Assembly (NCBI GenBank): GCA_937944075.1
Contig: CALDZZ010000140.1
Coordinates: forward strand, 1-6,780
Direction: 5' to 3'
Source: an uncultured Rhizobiaceae group bacterium
Lineage (GTDB): Bacteria; Pseudomonadota; Alphaproteobacteria; Rhizobiales; Rhizobiaceae
DNA: 6,780 nt
Position numbers and translations under genes: made by a program. The notes below the pieces were generated by a model. The model was not told the origin of the DNA. It searched no databases and saw nothing but the letters and a program-made list of their open reading frames with translations. This document shows, one piece after another, positions 1 to 4,859 of the stretch. Numbering within the stretch: position 1 is the stretch's first letter; each line of letters starts with the position of its first letter.

Positions 1-82
1 TACGTCAATTGAAGGATAACGGATAGTAGCTGTGAGGTAAATCTCTCCAGACCCAAAATATATTTGAATTCAGTTGATGATA

Positions 83-955
83 TTATATCCAGCCAGCTGC
101 AAGCTGTCGTTTGTGAGCGGTAAGGGCATTCTTCATCAGGATCGATACAGTAACAGGGCCAACACCACCCGGCACAGGCGTTACCCAGCTTGCAACCTCA
201 ATAACCTTTTCTGTATCAACGTCACCGACTATCCTGGATTTTCCCGTTTTCTCATCCAATATCTGATTGATACCGATATCAATTACAGCGGCACCAGGCT
301 TTACCATGTCAGCTTTCAAAAAGTTCGGAATGCCAACAGCAACAAGAACTGCATCAGCACGGCGGGAATGGGCAGCAACAGAGCGTGTCATATGATGACA
401 GACTGTGACGGTTGCCCCTTCTGCCATCAACATAAAGGCTGCTGGCTTCCCGACAATTTCCGAATGGCCAATCATGACCACTTCCAGCCCTTCGAGCTTG
501 AGGCCTGTTTCCTTGATAAGCTCAACTGAAGCAGCAGCCGTACACGGTGCAAGTGCGAGATCATTATAGACAATATTGCCAATCGAAGCCGGGTTCATGC
601 CTTCAACATCCTTGAGAGGATGAATGGCAGATTGCAGGGAGCGTACATTGATATGTTCCGGCACTGGACGTTGCAGGATGATGCCAATCACATCAGGATC
701 ATCATTCATGGCAACGATTCTTGCCTTGCATTCCTCCTGAGTGAGCGATCCATCCCAATATTGATCATCAAATGGAATGCCTGCCCGTTCTGCGCCCCTT
801 ACCTGATTACGAATGTAAACAGCTACTTCCTTGTCGCCACCAATTGAAATTGAAACGAGTTTTCGGCTTGTGCCACCAAGTGCTTCAAACTGGGATCGCA
901 CTTCATCATAAATTCTGGAAGCAACCGCTTTTCCGTCGATAAATCTGGGATCCAT
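83..955 (-). CDS. Divergent FolD-family protein, probably methylene-THF dehydrogenase lacking cyclohydrolase
   Basis: This 290-residue protein has the whole FolD fold: an N-terminal catalytic domain (about 1-140) and a Rossmann domain (about 141-290). Visible family motifs are IDGKAVA (6-12), GHSEIVGKP (163-171), VIDIGIN (224-230), VGDVD (243-247) and TPVPGGVGP (259-267). FolD normally oxidises 5,10-methylene-THF with NAD(P)+ and hydrolyses the methenyl product to 10-formyl-THF in the cytoplasm. Here the catalytic Tyr-x3-Lys reads Y47-IRN-Q51, so the Lys needed for cyclohydrolase is Gln. The KDVDG motif reads KDVEG (115-119), so the folate-site Asp is Glu118. Q95 is kept. PCTP is PCTA (138-141) and the usual HSRT is HHMT (187-190). 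It lies 46 nt downstream of a canonical folD and is probably co-transcribed; AGGA lies about 10 nt before the ATG. Family membership is certain. Loss of cyclohydrolase is inferred from human MTHFD1, where Lys56 to Gln abolishes that step but keeps the dehydrogenase. A change of substrate or cofactor is also possible. Confidence 0.93.
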   Translation of the reverse strand: MDPRFIDGKAVASRIYDEVRSQFEALGGTSRKLVSISIGGDKEVAVYIRNQVRGAERAGIPFDDQYWDGSLTQEECKARIVAMNDDPDVIGIILQRPVPEHINVRSLQSAIHPLKDVEGMNPASIGNIVYNDLALAPCTAAASVELIKETGLKLEGLEVVMIGHSEIVGKPAAFMLMAEGATVTVCHHMTRSVAAHSRRADAVLVAVGIPNFLKADMVKPGAAVIDIGINQILDEKTGKSRIVGDVDTEKVIEVASWVTPVPGGVGPVTVSILMKNALTAHKRQLAAGWI

Positions 956-1001
956 CCGAGTGATTTCCTGTGTGGGACCAGCGCTTTGGGATTAGACTGT
1001 A

Positions 1002-1907
1002 TTAGTAGGTCGGCGCATCAACACCTGCTCTACGACAAGCACTTTCCAATGTGTTTGCCATAAGCATTGCAATCGTCATCGGGCCGACACCACCCGGCAC
1101 AGGAGTAATCGATCCAGCCACCTCGGCACTTTCATCATAGGCAACATCACCAACAAGTCTGGACTTGCCCTCGCCTTTTTCAGGTGCATCAATACGATTG
1201 ATACCCACATCTATGATGACGGCGCCTGGTTTGACCCAGTCAGCCTTTACCATTTCTGCACGCCCAACTGCAGCCACAAGAATATCAGCAGACTTGCAAA
1301 GTTCAGGAAGGTTCTTTGTGCGAGAATGTGCAACCGTTACCGTAGCATTTGCAGAAAGTAATAGGTTCATCATCGGCTTGCCAACAATATTCGAGCGACC
1401 AACCACAACTGCATTGAGGCCGGAAAGATCTGATGTTCCAAGTGCCTTCTTCAACAAAACCATGGAGCCTGCAGGTGTGCAGGGAACAAAAGCAGTATCG
1501 GTTTCACCCGTACCCAGTTTACCAACATTGATAAAGTGAAATCCATCAACATCCTTTTCTGGAGCAATCATCTGAATAACCTTGCCTTCGTCAATATGCT
1601 TTGGCAGTGGCAATTGAACCAAAATACCATCAATGGCATCATCATCATTCAGGCTTTTGACCATTGCCAGCAAATCCTCCTCAGAAGTTTCTTCCGGCAT
1701 GGTGTGCGTTACCGAATGAAATCCACATTCAAGCGCGCGCTTGCCCTTTGAGCGAACATAAACCTGACTCGCAGGGTCCTCTCCTACAATGACAACAGCA
1801 ATACCTGGCACAACGCCAGTTTCATTTGACAGTTTGGCAGTAGCTTCCTTGACAGTTTCAATTACTTCAGCAGCGACAGCCTTGCCATCTATAACTTTTG
1901 CAGACAT
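1002..1907 (-). CDS. folD: Bifunctional methylene-THF dehydrogenase / methenyl-THF cyclohydrolase
   Basis: This 301-residue protein is a canonical FolD, close to the usual 280-300 residues. It interconverts 5,10-methylene-THF, 5,10-methenyl-THF and 10-formyl-THF in the cytoplasm, supplying formyl groups for purines and initiator tRNA. All catalytic residues are visible and fall at the E. coli numbering: Y50 and K54 in VYVRSK, Q98 in VQLPLP, and D121 in KDVDGF. Further signatures are PCTPAG (142-147), GRSNIVGKP (170-178, with an Arg suited to NADP+ phosphate), HSRT (195-198), VIDVGIN (about 231-237), GDV (253-255) and TPVPGGVGPMT (268-278). The chosen ATG gives the standard FolD N-terminus (VIDGKAVA) and has a GAGAGAAA ribosome site just upstream. 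It is the first of two folD-type genes on this strand, 46 nt ahead of the divergent paralogue. The long non-coding stretch upstream should hold the promoter. Confidence 0.98.
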   Translation of the reverse strand: MSAKVIDGKAVAAEVIETVKEATAKLSNETGVVPGIAVVIVGEDPASQVYVRSKGKRALECGFHSVTHTMPEETSEEDLLAMVKSLNDDDAIDGILVQLPLPKHIDEGKVIQMIAPEKDVDGFHFINVGKLGTGETDTAFVPCTPAGSMVLLKKALGTSDLSGLNAVVVGRSNIVGKPMMNLLLSANATVTVAHSRTKNLPELCKSADILVAAVGRAEMVKADWVKPGAVIIDVGINRIDAPEKGEGKSRLVGDVAYDESAEVAGSITPVPGGVGPMTIAMLMANTLESACRRAGVDAPTY

Positions 1908-2277
1908 TGTTTTCTCTCGAATGTGTTAGAATTCCATAGTGGTTAAACCGTTAGGCCATTATCTCAAAAACAGCAGAATAAAAACCGACAGTTGATGTCC
2001 GTAAATACGCCATGAATGACCAAACTGCAATTGAATAGGTTTAGCCAAAATCAGTATTGAGTAAACGAGTATTTCATCCACACTCTTAGCACATCGATTA
2101 AATTCTCATTATGAACCAAACACTTCACTGGAAATAAAACCGGCATTACCCAAACAGATAGGCTGAAGATCTGGCAATCACAATCCATCTCTTTGAAGGT
2201 TTTAGGGTGATTTCTGATAACGGAAAATTTATTTGCACGAGATTGCTTGCCACACCCCAATACGACATATTGGAACC
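1908..2277. other. Non-coding divergent spacer between folD and the plus-strand gene run
   Basis: These 370 bases separate folD (leftward) from the rightward envelope genes. I see no convincing gene. The minus frame at 2051-2296 encodes 81 residues without recognisable motifs and would overlap the start of the next gene. The sequence is AT-rich with short A and T runs and should contain promoters for both directions. A plausible plus-strand promoter is listed separately. For folD, the best minus-strand candidate is TTGCAG, a 17-base spacer and TATTTA, but only three of six bases match each consensus box, so it is not annotated. I found no riboswitch, tRNA or strong hairpin by eye. Confidence 0.7.
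2193..2221 (+). promoter_or_regulatory. Candidate sigma-70-type promoter for the plus-strand run
   Basis: A -35-like box TTGAAG (2193-2198) and a -10-like box GATAAC (2216-2221) are separated by exactly 17 bases. Each matches the sigma-70 consensus at four of six positions. Transcription would begin near 2228, leaving a leader of about 50 nt before the ATG at 2278. In AT-rich DNA such matches arise by chance, so this is only a candidate. Confidence 0.3.
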
Positions 2278-2604
2278 ATGAGAATCCTTTTGACATTATT
2301 TGTTCTGTTTTCAGTTACTCTTGGCACCACAGGTGTTTCCAAGACACTGTATTCTCATAATCAACTCGATCTTGTAGCCTTTCAGGCTAATTCCCTATCT
2401 GATGTAATAACCCAAGCGGAATGTTGCTCTACAGATGAAGAAGGTGCTGATTCCCAAAAACCACGCTGTATTGGTGATGTGTGTATCAACCATACAAATA
2501 CAACCGCAGATGCCGAGGTTATCTCCATCAAGCTTGTTGTAATAGAGCCTTCAACAATGGATAGGCCAATCACAACATCATTCCTTCGTCCTCCAATAGT
2601 CTGA
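2278..2604 (+). CDS. Small secreted protein with four cysteines, function unknown
   Basis: The predicted protein has 108 residues and no family I recognise. The N-terminus (MRILLTLFVLFSVTLGTTGV) is a short basic start followed by a hydrophobic core, a typical Sec signal peptide or a single membrane anchor. The remainder is polar and contains C49-C50, C64 and C69, with acidic residues (DEEGAD) between the Cys-Cys pair and the next cysteine. Four cysteines in a likely exported domain suggest disulfides, which would fit the dsbA-like gene downstream, but that link is inference. The ATG at 2278 was chosen because it places the hydrophobic segment at the extreme N-terminus, although its ribosome site is poor (GGAA only 2 nt away). 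An in-frame TTG at 2233 has GGAA 7 nt upstream and would add 15 residues, but it lies almost at the predicted transcription start. It may be the first gene of the plus-strand run; a 71-nt gap without a visible terminator follows. Confidence 0.65.
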   Translation: MRILLTLFVLFSVTLGTTGVSKTLYSHNQLDLVAFQANSLSDVITQAECCSTDEEGADSQKPRCIGDVCINHTNTTADAEVISIKLVVIEPSTMDRPITTSFLRPPIV

Positions 2605-2675
2605 TTGTAAGCAATAGCTCATTTGTTTCTCACAATTGAGTACCAGTTTACATTTACTCTATCGGAACACGAATT

Positions 2676-3410
2676 ATGTCCCATGAAAAAACGCTGACTG
2701 AAAGCGCGCCTATTTTTAAAACCAGTTCTATTGGTGATTACCCATCAAGTCTTTCACGAAGGGCATTCATGCATTCTGCGCTTGCTACAAGTGCACTTGC
2801 CATTGCAGGTTGCTCGACGGCCACCAGACCAAGAAAAGCAGCAACCGTTGTCCCTTTGAGAAGGGAAATAGGAGCGATGTATGCAGCCCTTCCCAATGAG
2901 AAATTCCCGGTACCAGCAGCGGATTTATCAAGAATTCCGGAGCGGTTTTACCGCCGCCGTGTTGATTTTTCGAGTGCAGAAGAACCAGGAACAATAATTG
3001 TAGATACCTCAAGTTTTTATCTATACCTGATAGAACCCCAACAAAAAGCCATGCGTTATGGTGTTGGCCTTGGAAAAGCAGGGTTTGAGTGGTCCGGCCG
3101 CGCAAGAGTGGCATGGAAACAGGAATGGCCAAAATGGACCCCACCTGCAGAAATGATTGCCCGAGAACCAGAGTTGGAAAAATATAGCGCAAAAAATGGT
3201 GGCATGCCCCCAGGGCTGGACAACCCACTTGGGTCTAGAGCTCTCTACATTTTTGAAGGCAATGTCGACACCTTGTACAGAATACATGGCTCTCCTGAGT
3301 ATTGGACAATCGGAAAAGCCGTATCCAGCGGGTGCGTACGCATGGTCAACCAGGATGTGATTGACCTCTATGACCGCATCAAGGGCAGCCCTCAAATAGT
3401 TGTTTTGTGA
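2676..3410 (+). CDS. Tat-exported YkuD-family L,D-transpeptidase, probable lipoprotein
   Basis: This 244-residue protein is a YkuD/ErfK-type L,D-transpeptidase. Such enzymes form 3-3 peptidoglycan cross-links or attach proteins to peptidoglycan in the periplasm, using a cysteine nucleophile. The N-terminus carries a twin-arginine motif (SRRAF, 27-31), a hydrophobic stretch (32-45) and a lipobox IAGC ending at C46, so it probably travels by Tat and is lipidated. The catalytic domain spans about 105-244, starting at TIIVDTSSFYLYL (106-118). The active-site block runs from H204 (HGSPEYW) to SSGCVRM (217-223), with C220 as nucleophile and R222 conserved. The motif is SSGC rather than the common SHGC; a Ser there also occurs in family members. 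The ATG at 2676 has a modest GGAA 8 nt upstream. A small gene follows after 9 nt, with its ribosome site overlapping this stop codon, so the genes are likely one operon. Family is sure; the exact cross-linking or anchoring role is not. Confidence 0.94.
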   Translation: MSHEKTLTESAPIFKTSSIGDYPSSLSRRAFMHSALATSALAIAGCSTATRPRKAATVVPLRREIGAMYAALPNEKFPVPAADLSRIPERFYRRRVDFSSAEEPGTIIVDTSSFYLYLIEPQQKAMRYGVGLGKAGFEWSGRARVAWKQEWPKWTPPAEMIAREPELEKYSAKNGGMPPGLDNPLGSRALYIFEGNVDTLYRIHGSPEYWTIGKAVSSGCVRMVNQDVIDLYDRIKGSPQIVVL

Positions 3411-3413
3411 GGA
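3408..3413 (+). promoter_or_regulatory. Shine-Dalgarno overlapping the transpeptidase stop codon
   Basis: TGAGGA combines the transpeptidase stop (TGA, 3408-3410) with a good ribosome binding site 6 nt before the ATG at 3420. This supports the 65-residue gene being really translated and coupled to its upstream neighbour. Confidence 0.7.
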
Positions 3414-3419
3414 TTTCAA

Positions 3420-3617
3420 ATGACACAAAAGGAAATCAAAAATAACATTCGAAAGACACAGGAATGTAGTGGTCCTAAACTGGGCAAGCGCCATCGATAT
3501 ACGAGAAAAGACGCCATCACATTCAAGAATAAAGCAAAAAATATTGGCTTCACAAATGATGAAGCCAGTGAACTATCTCGAGTATACCAATTCGTATTAA
3601 ATTCAGAAGAAAATTGA
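3420..3617 (+). CDS. Small basic protein of unknown function within the redox gene run
   Basis: The protein has 65 residues and I do not recognise its family. It is rich in Lys and Arg in the first two thirds (for example KLGKRHRYTRKD, 20-31), with one cysteine (C16), and ends in an acidic, helix-prone segment (about 45-65). There is no signal peptide or membrane segment, so it is probably cytoplasmic, unlike its exported neighbours. Reality as a gene is supported by a Shine-Dalgarno TGAGGA 6 nt upstream that overlaps the previous stop, a 9-nt gap before it, and its own stop overlapping the ribosome site of the next gene (11 nt gap). Its base composition is more A-rich than its neighbours. 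The charge suggests nucleic acid or partner binding, but that is only a guess. Confidence 0.7.
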   Translation: MTQKEIKNNIRKTQECSGPKLGKRHRYTRKDAITFKNKAKNIGFTNDEASELSRVYQFVLNSEEN

Positions 3618-3621
3618 GGAG
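3616..3621 (+). promoter_or_regulatory. Shine-Dalgarno that fixes the dsbA-like gene start
   Basis: GAGGAG lies 7 nt before the ATG at 3629 and overlaps the stop codon of the preceding small gene (TGA, 3615-3617). It favours this ATG over an in-frame TTG at 3614, which would place the ribosome site inside the coding region. Confidence 0.75.
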
Positions 3622-3628
3622 AATCAAA

Positions 3629-4285
3629 ATGAAACTTAACAGAAGACAAACACTACCCATCATCTCGGCTGCAGGCCTTTCAGCAGTTGGAGCCCTTGAT
3701 GGACTATCACCCCTTGCAAAGATAATAGGCACTACACCGGCGCATGCAGTTGATCTTTCCACCCTGATGGAAGAAGGCCCTCTGGGGGAGCACGTCAAGG
3801 GCGACAAAAACGCTCCGGTTACGCTTATCAAATATGCTTCAATGACCTGCCCTCATTGTCGTGCCTGGCACAAGAATGTTTACCCGACAATCAAGGAAAA
3901 ATACATCGACAAGGGCGTCGTGAAATATTACTTCCGTGAATTCCCGTTCGACCCTTCTGCCGCAGCAGCCTTTATGCTTGCCGAATGTGCAGGAGAAGAT
4001 AAATACTTTTCAATGATTGATATACTCTATGACAAACAGGCAAGCTGGAGCCGTGGCAAAGTCGTTGATGAATTGTTCAAGATCTCAAAGCTCGCTGGCT
4101 TCACACAGGACAGTTTCAACTCCTGCCTGAAAAATCAGGACTTGTTGAACAATGTTCTCGCAATCCAGAAAAAGGCTGCTGAGGATTATGGTGTAAATTC
4201 TACGCCTACTTTCTTTATCAATGGCACAAAATATCCAAACATGAGCGCTGATGAGATGAGTAAAATCATCGATTCTCTCGCATAA
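3629..4285 (+). CDS. DsbA-family thiol:disulfide oxidoreductase, exported
   Basis: This 218-residue protein is a DsbA-like thioredoxin-fold oxidoreductase that would introduce or rearrange disulfides in periplasmic proteins. The N-terminus has a twin Arg (NRRQTL, 4-9), a hydrophobic region and a likely cleavage site after AHA (38-40), so export is expected, possibly by Tat. The thioredoxin domain begins near 61 (NAPVTLIKYASMTCPHC). The active site is C74-P-H-C77, the same dipeptide as E. coli DsbA. The alpha-helical insertion spans about 110-180. The cis-Pro loop is T192-P193 in STPTFFING (191-199). An additional cysteine pair, C120 and C166, sits in the helical insertion and may form a structural disulfide as in some alphaproteobacterial DsbAs. 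The family resembles the DSBA-like/thioredoxin_4 proteins of alphaproteobacteria more than enteric DsbA, so no symbol is assigned. It lies 11 nt after the small basic gene and 11 nt before a thioredoxin-like membrane protein. Its redox partner is not evident; no dsbB is in the window. Confidence 0.93.
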   Translation: MKLNRRQTLPIISAAGLSAVGALDGLSPLAKIIGTTPAHAVDLSTLMEEGPLGEHVKGDKNAPVTLIKYASMTCPHCRAWHKNVYPTIKEKYIDKGVVKYYFREFPFDPSAAAAFMLAECAGEDKYFSMIDILYDKQASWSRGKVVDELFKISKLAGFTQDSFNSCLKNQDLLNNVLAIQKKAAEDYGVNSTPTFFINGTKYPNMSADEMSKIIDSLA

Positions 4286-4296
4286 GATTTGTAATC

Positions 4297-4803
4297 ATGC
4301 GCAAATCAGGAAAGCAAAAACCAAATTCAAACAAGAAAAAGGCAGCGCCTCACAATGGGGCTGCCAACGCATCTCAAGTTAAAGACGCAACAAAACGCAA
4401 TACCCTGGCCTTCCTTGGCAAGGGCTTATTGGGCCTTTCTGTGATCGGTGGCGGGGGTTTTTACTTCTATAACGCCTATCAAAAGGACCTAAAGGAGCGT
4501 GATCTGACCAGAATAGGTTTTGGAAAACCTACAATTGTGCAAATACATGATCCCAACTGCCAGCTATGTGCAACGCTGCAAAAGGAAACCCGGGCAGCAC
4601 TTTCAAACTTCGATGATGAAACTGTGAAATACCTTGTTGCAAACATAAGAACGAAAAAAGGTCTCGAGTTTGCACAGAAGTATAATGTACCGCATGTTTC
4701 GCTGTTGTTGTTCAACAAAAGAGGACAATTGCAAAATGTTCTTCAAGGCGTAAGACGTGAAGAAGAGCTAACCAATGTCATCAGCACAATGATAGACAAG
4801 TAG
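4297..4803 (+). CDS. Membrane-anchored thioredoxin-like protein with a CQLC motif
   Basis: The protein has 168 residues. Residues 1-35 are strongly basic and polar (many Lys, Asn, Gln), followed by one hydrophobic segment with a glycine run (about 37-59, LAFLGKGLLGLSVIGGGGFYF). The charge distribution predicts a cytoplasmic N-terminus and a periplasmic C-terminal domain. That domain (about 75-168) looks like a short thioredoxin fold: strand PTIVQIHD (78-85), CxxC as C88-Q-L-C91, strand VKYLVANI (110-117), and VPH (131-133) at the cis-Pro position before strand VSLLLFN. CQLC is not a classic thioredoxin (CGPC) or DsbA (CPHC) dipeptide, so reductase versus oxidase function cannot be assigned. 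The gene starts 11 nt after the dsbA-like stop without a clear Shine-Dalgarno, suggesting translational coupling. It is the last gene before a strong terminator. It may be a redox partner of the upstream protein; this is inference. Confidence 0.82.
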   Translation: MRKSGKQKPNSNKKKAAPHNGAANASQVKDATKRNTLAFLGKGLLGLSVIGGGGFYFYNAYQKDLKERDLTRIGFGKPTIVQIHDPNCQLCATLQKETRAALSNFDDETVKYLVANIRTKKGLEFAQKYNVPHVSLLLFNKRGQLQNVLQGVRREEELTNVISTMIDK

Positions 4804-4823
4804 TAAGAGCTTACCGAAATGCT

Positions 4824-4850
4824 TAAGGGGCCTAACGGCCCCTTATTTTT
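4824..4850 (+). terminator. Strong Rho-independent terminator ending the plus-strand run
   Basis: A perfect 9-bp stem (TAAGGGGCC at 4824-4832, GGCCCCTTA at 4837-4845) encloses a TAAC loop and is followed by five T residues. It begins 21 nt after the stop of the thioredoxin-like gene. The stem also lies 15 nt beyond the stop of the convergent minus-strand gene. On that strand the tail is AGCATTT rather than a T run, so bidirectional use is possible but weaker. Confidence 0.93.
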
Positions 4851-4859
4851 GTTCAGATA

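Noticed and set aside
1..82. Terminator or gene end downstream of the FolD paralogue
   Set aside because: No stem-loop with T tract on the minus strand and no open frame with motifs; too short to judge.
74..529. 151-residue plus-strand open frame opposite the FolD paralogue
   Set aside because: It is antisense to a gene with clear family motifs, and its translation shows no family features.
2051..2296. 81-residue minus-strand open frame in the divergent spacer
   Set aside because: No recognisable motif or good ribosome site, aromatic and Cys content looks random, and it overlaps the start of the 2278 gene.
2605..2675. Possible hairpin or separate promoter in the gap before the transpeptidase
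   Set aside because: The only inverted repeat (CTCATTTG / CAATTGAG) is 8 bp with a mismatch and no T run, and promoter-like boxes match the consensus at about half the positions.
3021..3494. 157-residue minus-strand open frame opposite the L,D-transpeptidase
   Set aside because: It covers the conserved catalytic block of the opposite strand and has no motif or ribosome site of its own.
3614..3628. TTG at 3614 as start of the dsbA-like gene
   Set aside because: The Shine-Dalgarno GAGGAG sits at 3616-3621 with ideal spacing to ATG 3629, which also gives a normal signal peptide.
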